DNA of 38,322 nucleotides from Marivita geojedonensis (GTDB lineage Bacteria; Pseudomonadota; Alphaproteobacteria; Rhodobacterales; Rhodobacteraceae): positions 1-38,322 of the forward strand of contig NZ_JFKC01000029.1 in NCBI RefSeq assembly GCF_002115805.1, read 5' to 3'. The translations under genes were made by a program, and so were the position numbers. Positions 31,930-38,322 of this stretch are shown piece by piece. Position 1 is the first letter of the stretch. Every line of letters begins with the position of its first letter. The notes under the pieces were generated by a model that made no database searches, had not been told where the DNA came from, and was given only the letters and a program-made list of their open reading frames with translations.

Positions 31930-32151
31930 TTGACAAAACGGCGTGCAGATAAACACGAACGCCCGAGCATGCATCCCGCATGGTTCGCTCGGGGGGTGGT
32001 CGTGGCCGATCGGGAGCAATCCGTCCTGTGCTTCATCGGTCGCGCCACAACCGCCGACAAACTGGTCCCAATGCCCCGGCTTCTGGGGGAGGTCGGCGGC
32101 GTGGAGCGGGGTTATCCTTTCGCAATTACCGGATCGGGGGTCTCAGCATGA
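31930..32151 (+). CDS. Possible small protein coupled to the large terminase
   Basis: A 73-codon frame from TTG 31930 (or 60 codons from ATG 31969) whose stop overlaps the terminase start as ATGA at 32148-32151. That overlap matches the style of the following genes and is the main reason to take it seriously. The product has a central hydrophobic patch (GVVVADREQSVLCFIG) and resembles no family that I know. It occupies the usual place of the small terminase, but is too short and lacks a visible HTH. Confidence 0.4.
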   Translation: MTKRRADKHERPSMHPAWFARGVVVADREQSVLCFIGRATTADKLVPMPRLLGEVGGVERGYPFAITGSGVSA

Positions 32152-33653
32152 AACCTGCAACGACTGCGATCAAATTCATCGAAACACTGAAGATTCCGAC
32201 CGGTCGGAACGCAGGCAAGCCGATGAAGTTGGCGGCGTTTCAAAAGCGATTTATCCGAGGTGCCTTTGATCCCGACATCCGCATCGCAGTGCTCAGTGTG
32301 GCGCGCGGCAATAGCAAATCCGCGACAACGGCGGCGATTGCGGTGGCGGAACTGTTCGGCGTGTTCAACGATCAGCCGCGTCGAGAAATCCTGCTCGCTG
32401 CGGGCAAGAGGGATCAGGCCGAGGTGGTCTGGACCTACGCGCTCGATCTGATCCGGTCCATGCCTGACGAAGTGCAGGAGCGCATCAAGGTTCGCTATTC
32501 GCCTAAGCTGGAAATCGAACTCGACGGTGAGCACAAAATCCGGGGCATCGCTTCAGATGGGGCTGGCATCCTTGGCACGTCTCCGACTCTTGTGATCTGC
32601 GATGAGAGGGCTTCATGGGCCGAGCCGAAAGGTTCACGACTGGAAACAGCGTTGCTCACCGGCGCTCTGAAGCGGCAAGGCAAGACGTTGATGATCTCGA
32701 CGAGCGCGGCCACGGATGCACATCCGTTTAGCCGTTATCTCGACGAGGATGAACCGACAACGTACCGGCAAGATCACCGTGCACCGGCAGGCTGCAAGCC
32801 GGATGATCCAAAGGCGATCAAGGCAGCGAACCCGGGCATTGATGCGGGCATTGCGCCACCTCTCAGGGAACTGCAAGCGGCGGCACGTCGAGCCATGTCA
32901 CGTGGTGGACACGAACTTCAGGCGTTCCGCCTGCTCCACCTCAATCAGCGCGTAAACGACGCCACGAACGAGCCACTGATCGACGTAGACGATTGGCTCA
33001 GGGTCGAGACCGACACCCTGCCCGAGAAAGCTGGGCCGCTGGTCGTGGGCCTCGATCTCGGTGGCAGCGCGAGCATGAGCGCGGCGGCGTTTTTCTGGGC
33101 ACGGACGGGTCGGCTCGAGGTTCGCGGCTGGTTCCCTTCCCGGCCCGGTTTGCTCGATCGGGGTCAACGTGATGGCGTCGGCAACCTCTACCTGTCGATG
33201 CAAAAAGAGGGAACGCTGCGAACACTGGGTGATGCGACCGTGCCTGTCGCGTCATGGATCAAGGCCGTGGTCGATGAAGCCAAAGGCTACCAGATCGACG
33301 CGATCTGCTACGACACGTTCAAGCAAAGTGAAATTCAGGACGGTCTACGCGCGGCGGGTTTGAACGCAAGACAGGTGTTGCGCCGCTTCGGGCCATTTGA
33401 TGGCGGCGAGGACGCAGAACGTTTCCGGCGCGCTGTCTATGATCGACATGTCGCAACACCTGAGACCTTCATGATGCGATCTGCGCTCGCTGGGGCTGTT
33501 TGCAAGCGTGATGGGCAATTGAACCCATGCCTCGATAAATCGAGATCGACTGCTCGCATTGATGCGGTTTCGGCGGCTGTTTTGGCGGTCGGTGAAGGTA
33601 GCCGGATCATGGGGCGCGGTCCTGTCAAAGCGGGGCGCGTCGCATGGGGCTGA
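32148..33653 (+). CDS. terL: Phage terminase large subunit
   Basis: A 501-residue packaging motor. The N-terminal ATPase has a Walker-A-like VARGNSKSATT (about 51-61) and Walker B LVICDE (148-153), with the coupling TSAATD nearby. The C-terminal RNase-H-like nuclease shows the acidic positions Asp303 (VVGLDLGG), Asp389 (CYDTFKQ) and Asp472 (RIDAVSAA). It pumps DNA into the prohead through the portal. I start at MKPATTAIKF after GGGGGTC; 56 upstream codons in frame look non-coding. It overlaps the HNH gene by 10 bases. Confidence 0.93.
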   Translation: MKPATTAIKFIETLKIPTGRNAGKPMKLAAFQKRFIRGAFDPDIRIAVLSVARGNSKSATTAAIAVAELFGVFNDQPRREILLAAGKRDQAEVVWTYALDLIRSMPDEVQERIKVRYSPKLEIELDGEHKIRGIASDGAGILGTSPTLVICDERASWAEPKGSRLETALLTGALKRQGKTLMISTSAATDAHPFSRYLDEDEPTTYRQDHRAPAGCKPDDPKAIKAANPGIDAGIAPPLRELQAAARRAMSRGGHELQAFRLLHLNQRVNDATNEPLIDVDDWLRVETDTLPEKAGPLVVGLDLGGSASMSAAAFFWARTGRLEVRGWFPSRPGLLDRGQRDGVGNLYLSMQKEGTLRTLGDATVPVASWIKAVVDEAKGYQIDAICYDTFKQSEIQDGLRAAGLNARQVLRRFGPFDGGEDAERFRRAVYDRHVATPETFMMRSALAGAVCKRDGQLNPCLDKSRSTARIDAVSAAVLAVGEGSRIMGRGPVKAGRVAWG

Positions 33654-33985
33654 AGGAATACAAACGACATTCTGCGAAGGTCACGCGCACGAGGCGGTGG
33701 AAGGCGCTGAGGCAGGAAGCACTGCGTCGTGATGGTTTCGCCTGCGTCCAGTGCGGTGCGCGTGGTCGCCTTGAGGTCGATCACATCAAGCCTGTTCGGA
33801 CACATCCGGAACTGTCGTTCACTTTGGAGAATTTGGCCTGTCTCTGTCCCGGCTGTCACAGCCGCAAGACACGTATCGAGATCGGCTTAGGGCAACCCGA
33901 CCCCAAGCGTGAGGCTTGGAAACGCTTGCTGCGCGAAATGCAGCGATCTGTCGAGCAAAGGGAAACAAAATGCTTGAATCCGTAA
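33644..33985 (+). CDS. HNH endonuclease of the packaging module
   Basis: A 113-residue HNH nuclease with a zinc knuckle: Cys34-x2-Cys37 (CVQCG) and Cys68-x2-Cys71 (CPGC), with the catalytic Asp46-His47 (VDHIKP), Asn63 (LENLAC) and His72 (CHSRK). In HK97-like phages an HNH protein next to the terminase is required for terminase cutting at cos. Overlaps with terL (10 bases) and with the capsid gene (16 bases) indicate a single co-translated unit rather than a homing intruder. Confidence 0.92.
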   Translation: MGLKEYKRHSAKVTRTRRWKALRQEALRRDGFACVQCGARGRLEVDHIKPVRTHPELSFTLENLACLCPGCHSRKTRIEIGLGQPDPKREAWKRLLREMQRSVEQRETKCLNP

Positions 33986-35235
33986 AGATCAGCCGACGCC
34001 AGTCGGAGATCAGACAACAGCTTGCCGAATTGGTGGGCAAACAGACACCGACCGAGGACGAAACCCGGTCGATGGAAACACTCGACTCGGAATATCGCAC
34101 CAATGAAACCCGCTATCGCGCGGCGCTCATTGCCGAGGACGAAGAACGCCGCGAGGCTGGGGCCGAACTTGAAACTCGCTCAGAGCGTGAGTGGTCCGAT
34201 ATGATGGCCGGTTTTGAACTGCGCCAAGTGGCGCTGGCTCTGGACGAAGGGAAACAACTCGACGGGCAAACCGCAGAGATCGTCACCGAACTGCGCAGCG
34301 CGGGCGGCTATCGCGGACTCCCGGTTCCGTGGCAGGCATTGGAAATCCGCGCCGGCGAAACCATCGCCTCCGGAACCCCGGACCCTGTTTCGACCCGTCC
34401 AATCATCGACCGGCTTTTCCCGGCCTCTGCGGCGGCGCGGATGGGCGCTCAAATGGTCAATATCAACAGCGGACAAGTCGAATGGCCGGTGGTCACAAGC
34501 GCCGTGTCCGCAGGCTGGGCCGCGACCGAGACCGGTAACGTGGCCGATCCTGCGGCCTATACGACAACTGACCGTCCACTGGCCCCAGATCACTGTCTGG
34601 GTGTCCAGATGCGGATCACGCGCAAAACGCTGAAACAGTCGGGCGCGGCACTGGAACAGGCAGTCCGGCGCGACATGAACGGCGCAATGGCGCAGGCGAT
34701 GGATCAGGCGGTATTCCTTGGCTCTGGTTCGACCGGCGAACCCACCGGCGTGTTCACCGGCGCAGCGACGTGGTCGATCACAGAGACCGCCATCGACGCG
34801 GCAGCATCGTGGTCCGCGTTCCGGGCGGCGGTGGTTAGGTTCATGACGTCCAATGCCGCAGGATCGCCCGAGGCGGTGAAACTCATGATCCGGCCCGAGG
34901 TCTGGGCGGCTCTGGATGATACCTACATCGACACCGGCACCGGCGTGACCGAATGGGACCGCCTGACTCGCAACATCCCGGCGGGCAACGTGGTGATGAC
35001 GACCAACGCGCTTGCGGCACCGGCTGGCGGCCCGCCGGTCGCGTCCAATGCGCTTCTGACGACATCGGCAGGCGGAACACCTCCGATTTTTGTTGGTGCG
35101 TGGAATTCGGTGGACGTCATCCGCGACCCATTCAGCGACGCAGCAAGCGGTGGCCTTCGACTGACTGCGCTCGCCACGATGGACGTGACGATCTCACGGG
35201 CGGCACAGCTTGAAGTCCTGACAGGTATTCAGTGA
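33970..35235 (+). CDS. HK97-fold major capsid protein
   Basis: A 421-residue capsid protein. About the first 95 residues are a charged helical delta-domain of scaffolding type (SRRQSEIRQQLAELVGKQ, then Glu/Arg-rich), which would be removed by the prohead protease. The HK97 fold follows, with PVPWQALEIRAG, TEWDRLTRNIPAGNVVMTTNALAA and a C-terminal DPFSDAASGGLRLTALATMDV. I start at MLESVKISRR after AAAGGGAA. It overlaps the HNH gene and touches the protease gene (TGATG). It stands before the protease and portal, the reverse of the usual order. Confidence 0.93.
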   Translation: MLESVKISRRQSEIRQQLAELVGKQTPTEDETRSMETLDSEYRTNETRYRAALIAEDEERREAGAELETRSEREWSDMMAGFELRQVALALDEGKQLDGQTAEIVTELRSAGGYRGLPVPWQALEIRAGETIASGTPDPVSTRPIIDRLFPASAAARMGAQMVNINSGQVEWPVVTSAVSAGWAATETGNVADPAAYTTTDRPLAPDHCLGVQMRITRKTLKQSGAALEQAVRRDMNGAMAQAMDQAVFLGSGSTGEPTGVFTGAATWSITETAIDAAASWSAFRAAVVRFMTSNAAGSPEAVKLMIRPEVWAALDDTYIDTGTGVTEWDRLTRNIPAGNVVMTTNALAAPAGGPPVASNALLTTSAGGTPPIFVGAWNSVDVIRDPFSDAASGGLRLTALATMDVTISRAAQLEVLTGIQ

Positions 35236-35846
35236 TGCTCTGGGGCGGGTCTCTGGGCGGACTAGAGGTCCGCAAAAGCCGCGAGGGTGGTTTCCACCTT
35301 CGCGGAACTTTTCCCTATGGTGCGCGAACAACGTTGAGCGACGGCGGGCGCAATGGTGGCCGGCCACGCAAAGAAGAATTTGCGCCCCGCGCGTTCGCCT
35401 ACAACGTCGAGCGCGAGGACGTGAACATCATGTTCTTGAGCGGCCATCGCTGGGACAAACCCTTAGCATCGCGAAAAGCCGGGACACTCAAACTGCAAGA
35501 CTCGGATGATGCTCTAACCTTCGACGCGGTGATCTCAACGGAGGTCCAAGAAACATCATGGGCGCGGGACTTCATGGCCGCTTTCGCGGCTGGTCTTGTG
35601 CTCGGACTTTCACCGGGCTTTCGACTGCCGCCTCAGCGAACTGTCAAAAACGCTGAAACGATCAAAGAAGAGGATCCAGCCGAAGGCAACGCGCTGATTA
35701 GGGTCGTGAACCATGCCCTACTCTGGGAGGTTTCAGCGGTTACTAAAGCCGCTTACGAAGAGGCGCAGATCGAGGCGCGGAACTGGACGCCTGATCCGGC
35801 CACACGCCTTCACAAGCCGACTCCGGCGTATCGATGGAGGGCCTGA
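35235..35846 (+). CDS. HK97-family prohead protease
   Basis: A 203-residue S78-type protease that trims the capsid delta-domain during head maturation. His71 (LSGHRWDKPLA) and Ser126 (LGLSPGFRL) are the probable catalytic pair, and NHALLWEVSAVTKAAY is the conserved strand that follows. I start at ATG 35235, which shares a base with the capsid stop; a GTG one codon earlier is possible. The gene ends 2 bases before the connector start. Confidence 0.9.
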   Translation: MLWGGSLGGLEVRKSREGGFHLRGTFPYGARTTLSDGGRNGGRPRKEEFAPRAFAYNVEREDVNIMFLSGHRWDKPLASRKAGTLKLQDSDDALTFDAVISTEVQETSWARDFMAAFAAGLVLGLSPGFRLPPQRTVKNAETIKEEDPAEGNALIRVVNHALLWEVSAVTKAAYEEAQIEARNWTPDPATRLHKPTPAYRWRA

Positions 35847-35848
35847 GC

Positions 35849-36388
35849 ATGATCGACATTATTCGACAAACGGAAGCAACACCGACCTATCCAGCGGCAC
35901 CGGATGGGCTGTCTGCGGCGGCGGCGGCTCTGGACCCAGATATGATCTGGGCGAGGATAGAATCCTACATCGCGCACCGCTTTTCAGAGCGGGAGATTAT
36001 CTGGACGGTCTCTGGTTTTGCCGATGATGCATGGCTGGCGCCGATCGGCCCGGTGGTGTCTCAGACGGCTGAAAAATGGATCGACGGTGCATGGTCTGCG
36101 GTTAGCCTGGACGATGGCCCACTAGGCCCATGCCTTCCAAGCGATGGGACGTTTCGGATCACGGCAACGGTCGGTGCGACCCCGGTCCCGTCAGAGGTCG
36201 ATCAAGCATATCGGCGGCTTGCGGAATATTGGGCCGTTGAAACCGGCAAGGCTGGCGTGTCTGAGCATCGTGTGAGCATCGGCGGCGAGATCGAAGAATC
36301 TTTTTCGCGGAGTCCGGTCTGGATGGCGCGGGCAATGGTCAATTCAGGCGCGGCCGATCTGTTGCGTAAATACAGGAGTTATCCATGA
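35849..36388 (+). CDS. Phage head-tail connector (gp6-like adaptor)
   Basis: A 179-residue protein. The N-terminal IESYIAHRFSEREIIW segment, the middle strand-rich part and the C-terminal PVWMARAMVNSGAADLLRKYRSY helix fit the gp6/gp15-like head completion adaptors that bind below the portal. The assignment rests on length, pattern and position. ATG 35849 has GGAGG 8 bases upstream; the ATG at 35834 precedes that site. It overlaps portal by 4 bases. If correct, the heads made by this element are built to accept a tail. Confidence 0.7.
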   Translation: MIDIIRQTEATPTYPAAPDGLSAAAAALDPDMIWARIESYIAHRFSEREIIWTVSGFADDAWLAPIGPVVSQTAEKWIDGAWSAVSLDDGPLGPCLPSDGTFRITATVGATPVPSEVDQAYRRLAEYWAVETGKAGVSEHRVSIGGEIEESFSRSPVWMARAMVNSGAADLLRKYRSYP

Positions 36389-37437
36389 TCTGGCCTTTCA
36401 ACAAACGAGATAGAAACGAAACGCGCTCGAGCGGCACCGGCTACACGACGCAGATTATGCAGGCGCGAGCGGACTACATCGCTGGTGTTGACGGTTCGGC
36501 CGAACTCACCGGGACCGTTCAAAGCGCGGTCTCATTGTGGACTGGAGGCTTGTCGCTGTCGGATGTCTCAGGCACCGATCTATTGACGCCGGACATCTTG
36601 GCGCTGTCGGCACGGGCCTTGGCGCTTCGGGGTGAGGCCGTGTTCTACGTGATCGAAGATCAGCTTGTTCCAGCAAGCGATTGGGATGTGACAACGAGGT
36701 TGTCGCGGCCTGTGGCCTATCGTCTGGGCCTACCCGACACCGGCGGCGGAACATCAATCACAGCGCTGGCTGGCGAGGTGCTGCATTTCAAGATCGGCGC
36801 GGATGTAAACATGCCCTATGTCGGACAATCACCATTGCGTCGAGCACGATTGACGGCTTCGCTGCTTCACGCACTCGAAACGGCGCTGGCAGAGGTCTAT
36901 GAATTCGCGCCGCTCGGGTCGAGCGTTATTCCCATGCCGGAAAATCCAGAGACAGACATGGACAAGCTGGCGAGGGGATTCAGGGGATTCCGCGGGCGCG
37001 TGCTAGTGCGCGAAAGTGTGAACGTCACCGCGGCGGGCGGCGCTACGCCTCAGACTGATCTGAAGCCGCATAACGTGACGCCTGATCTGGAACGGGCGAT
37101 GACGCGGGAAAGCCTGCAAGCGGCGCGTGACGCGATCAACATGGCCTTTGGCCTGCTGCCGGGGCTTTCGTCACCCGCCACCACTGGGCCGCTTGTTCGC
37201 GAGGCACAACGCCATCTTGCGCAATGGACGCTCCAACCCATCGCCGGAATGATTGCTCAGGAGTGCAGCGAAAAGCTGGGCCAGCCGATCGAACTGGACG
37301 TGATGCGACCGCTTCAAGCGTTCGATGCAGGAGGTCGCTCAAGGGCGCTTTCTGCGATCGTGCAAACGCTGGCGCTGGCGAAGGAGTCGGGCGTCGATCC
37401 AGAAAAGGCCCTTCAACTGGTGGACTGGGATCAATGA
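36385..37437 (+). CDS. Phage portal protein (HK97 type)
   Basis: A 350-residue portal, shorter than the usual 400 or more. N-terminal MIWPFNKRDR and YTTQIMQARADYIAG, the central LSARALALRGEAVFYVIEDQLVPASDWDVT, GEVLHFKIGADVNMPYVGQSPLRRAR, and the later TRESLQAARDAINMAFGLLPGL helix are family features. It forms the dodecameric ring through which the terminase packs DNA. ATGA overlap with the connector gene. It is the last head gene in the window, and no tail gene follows. Confidence 0.88.
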   Translation: MIWPFNKRDRNETRSSGTGYTTQIMQARADYIAGVDGSAELTGTVQSAVSLWTGGLSLSDVSGTDLLTPDILALSARALALRGEAVFYVIEDQLVPASDWDVTTRLSRPVAYRLGLPDTGGGTSITALAGEVLHFKIGADVNMPYVGQSPLRRARLTASLLHALETALAEVYEFAPLGSSVIPMPENPETDMDKLARGFRGFRGRVLVRESVNVTAAGGATPQTDLKPHNVTPDLERAMTRESLQAARDAINMAFGLLPGLSSPATTGPLVREAQRHLAQWTLQPIAGMIAQECSEKLGQPIELDVMRPLQAFDAGGRSRALSAIVQTLALAKESGVDPEKALQLVDWDQ

Positions 37438-37511
37438 CGAGATCGGCTGATTGCGCCGGGCTGGCAGATACGTTGTCGAAGCAATCCGTCTTAGTCGGTG
37501 AGTCACGTTAG
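37434..37511 (+). CDS. Micro-frame overlapping the portal stop (25 codons), doubtful
   Basis: An ATG at 37434 overlaps the portal TGA exactly as the other genes of the module overlap, but the frame closes after 25 codons (ends 37511). It could be a truncated remnant of the next head gene, or chance. No domain is visible. Confidence 0.2.
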   Translation: MTRSADCAGLADTLSKQSVLVGESR

Positions 37512-37560
37512 CAACCCCGACAAGGCGCGGCAGGGCATACTGCCTTTTCTCCCCCTGCGC

Positions 37561-37604
37561 GGCGCGGACCCAGCACGGTTATTGAGGGCCGGGGCTGGGT
37601 CGTT
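37561..37604 (+). repeat. Hairpin repeat, copy 1
   Basis: GGCGCGGACCCAGCACGG (37561-37578) and CCGGGGCTGGGTCGTT (37589-37604) are separated by 10 bases. GACCCAGC (37567-37574) pairs with GCTGGGTC (37594-37601), making a terminator-like hairpin followed by a short T-run. The same two blocks recur in the same orientation at 38092-38132. This copy lies after the portal and touches the stop codon of the minus-strand gene at 37604. Confidence 0.8.
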
Positions 37605-37870
37605 TAGCGGCAATTCTGTTCGATCAAAAGTTGCAACAACTCAAGAGATCGATCCATTTCTGAGATTGGAGGCAGCGATCCTTCGATGCGTTGGAAATTG
37701 GCAAAGTCGGTGCCGCGTAGCGCTCGCTCTAACTGACTACTCCGATCAATAGCTGCTTCGAAACTGAGCATCGCGGATTCGACTACTTCGCATTCCAAAG
37801 GCCCCCACTTGTGGGCATCGGCCAAGGCTGGAACAGGAAGCAGAACGATGATCGCGATAAATGATTTCAT
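37604..37870 (-). CDS. Small predicted secreted protein, unknown
   Basis: An 88-residue protein with a convincing signal peptide (MKSFIAIIVLLPVPALA, then DAHKWG). The mature part is acidic and helical, with two cysteines, one near the start (LECEVVES) and one at the C-terminus (EQNCR), which could form a disulfide. I do not recognise it. A longer start at 37894 is possible, but the signal peptide favours 37870. It is the only minus-strand gene in the element, lying between two hairpin repeats, like a phage moron. Confidence 0.55.
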   Translation of the reverse strand: MKSFIAIIVLLPVPALADAHKWGPLECEVVESAMLSFEAAIDRSSQLERALRGTDFANFQRIEGSLPPISEMDRSLELLQLLIEQNCR

Positions 37871-37909
37871 ACAGATTAATTCGCACGAATCCACTTCCCC
37901 GCAAAGGGG

Positions 37910-38059
37910 TTGACCAAATTCGTCGATCTGGTGATTGCGTCCGTGGGCCTGAAAACCCGAACGGACAAAGACCGCGGAAAAGTACTCGCGGCCGGTGTGG
38001 CTACTGTTGCCACCCTGTTGATTGCTCTTGGTCTAAAGTTTCAAACTGAGGCCAATTGA
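37910..38059 (+). CDS. Small predicted membrane protein, unknown
   Basis: A 49-codon frame from TTG 37910 to TGA 38059. A short charged start (MTKFVDLVIASVGLKTRTDKDRG as two parts) precedes one clear hydrophobic segment (VLAAGVATVATLLIALGL). AAAGGGG abuts the TTG; a GTG eight codons inside (37931) is an alternative. It diverges from the secreted-protein gene and is followed by hairpin repeat copy 2. Plausible single-helix membrane protein; function unknown. Confidence 0.45.
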   Translation: MTKFVDLVIASVGLKTRTDKDRGKVLAAGVATVATLLIALGLKFQTEAN

Positions 38060-38091
38060 GTCAAATCATTTATTGGTCGGGCGGTGGGCGC

Positions 38092-38132
38092 GGCGCGGAC
38101 CCAGCACGGCTAGTTACCGGGGCTGGGTCGTT
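38092..38132 (+). repeat. Hairpin repeat, copy 2, and right edge of the window
   Basis: The blocks at 38092-38109 and 38117-38132 are identical to those of copy 1, with a 7-base rather than 10-base connector. The last 190 bases beyond it hold no gene that I can support. Short protein-like stretches in two frames (38129-38203 and then to 38273) suggest a remnant or a start further on, and a perfect 14-bp palindrome AGGCGAATTCGCCT lies at 38298-38311. The right attachment site was not found. Confidence 0.75.
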
Positions 38133-38322
38133 ATCTGCGCCGTGCCCGCGCATGGAAGTTGCTGCAGATCGTGGAGGCAATGGAGAGAAGGATCAATTGA
38201 ACTCAAGCAACCCGCGTACAACGCGCAGTACAAACTGCCTCTCGGTTTGCGTCAGGCGCGAAAAAAGGGATAACAGGCGCTGTTGCTCTTCCGCTTCAGG
38301 CGAATTCGCCTTAGGGTCAGGA

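Noticed and set aside
31640-31981. 113-codon minus-strand frame between the AlpA-like gene and terL
   Set aside because: No start signal or domain; opposite to all neighbouring genes of the module.
37561-38132. CRISPR-like repeat array
   Set aside because: Only two copies about 530 bases apart with genes between them and no regular spacers; hairpin repeats fit better.
38133-38273. Protein-like stretch after hairpin copy 2
   Set aside because: Two frames look coding in parts, but one lacks a convincing start and joining them needs a frameshift; too near the window edge to call.

Overview
The window looks like a chromosomal segment of a marine-type alphaproteobacterium of the Rhodobacterales (Roseobacter group). 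Evidence: high-GC coding style; a single-cysteine IscR; a DUF4167 protein; the lptF-lptG-lptD-surA-pdxA-rsmA string; prfA-prmC; and the fabD / fabG / acpP block. This assignment is inferred from gene content and protein style only. About 29.5 kb is ordinary core genome. The last 8.4 kb is a mobile, phage-derived element cut off by the window's right edge.

Layout, left to right. (1) 1-775: iscR (minus), facing away from an alpha/beta hydrolase; an Irr-box-like palindrome lies between them and three tandem hairpins follow iscR. (2) 776-3097: hydrolase, a small helical protein, an HD-domain nucleotidase-like protein and an SDR oxidoreductase, all plus strand. (3) 3121-6703: a nested 60-bp palindrome, then on the minus strand lpdA, holC and pepA; palindromes and a CtrA-type TTAA-N7-TTAA site lie upstream of lpdA. 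(4) 6835-14313: a tightly overlapping plus-strand operon for lipopolysaccharide export and outer-membrane biogenesis (lptF, lptG, lptD, surA), followed by pdxA and rsmA and closed by a strong bidirectional terminator. (5) 14365-19651: minus-strand group DUF4167, prmC, prfA, a DUF1499 protein, a ureohydrolase (agmatinase-like) and an M20 amidohydrolase. (6) 19715-22840: mazG (plus), then acpP, fabG and fabD (minus). (7) 22990-26749: a cytochrome b561-YceI fusion, a stand-alone YceI protein, a small membrane protein, and the ribosomal operon rpsF-rpsR-rplI. (8) 26863-29518: a 2-oxoglutarate/Fe(II) oxygenase, an XRE/MmyB-type regulator, and a divergent pair of small membrane proteins with a perfect operator-like palindrome between them.

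(9) 29519-38322: the mobile element. A P4-type tyrosine integrase and an AlpA-type regulator are followed by a compact, overlapping packaging and head module: large terminase, HNH endonuclease, HK97-fold major capsid protein, prohead protease, head-tail connector and portal. I see no small terminase, replication, lysis or tail gene. The portal is followed by two copies of a hairpin repeat that flank a pair of small divergent genes. This fits a capsid-forming, tail-less phage satellite (cf-PICI-like), unusually small and with an unusual head-gene order. A prophage whose remaining genes lie beyond the window is the main alternative. No tRNA, rRNA or CRISPR array was found.

The most interesting signals are the satellite and its hairpin-flanked cassette. 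Several regulatory palindromes are also notable: the Irr-like box at iscR, the nested palindrome at 3121-3180, the CtrA-like site at lpdA, and the operator at the XRE/membrane-protein divergence.
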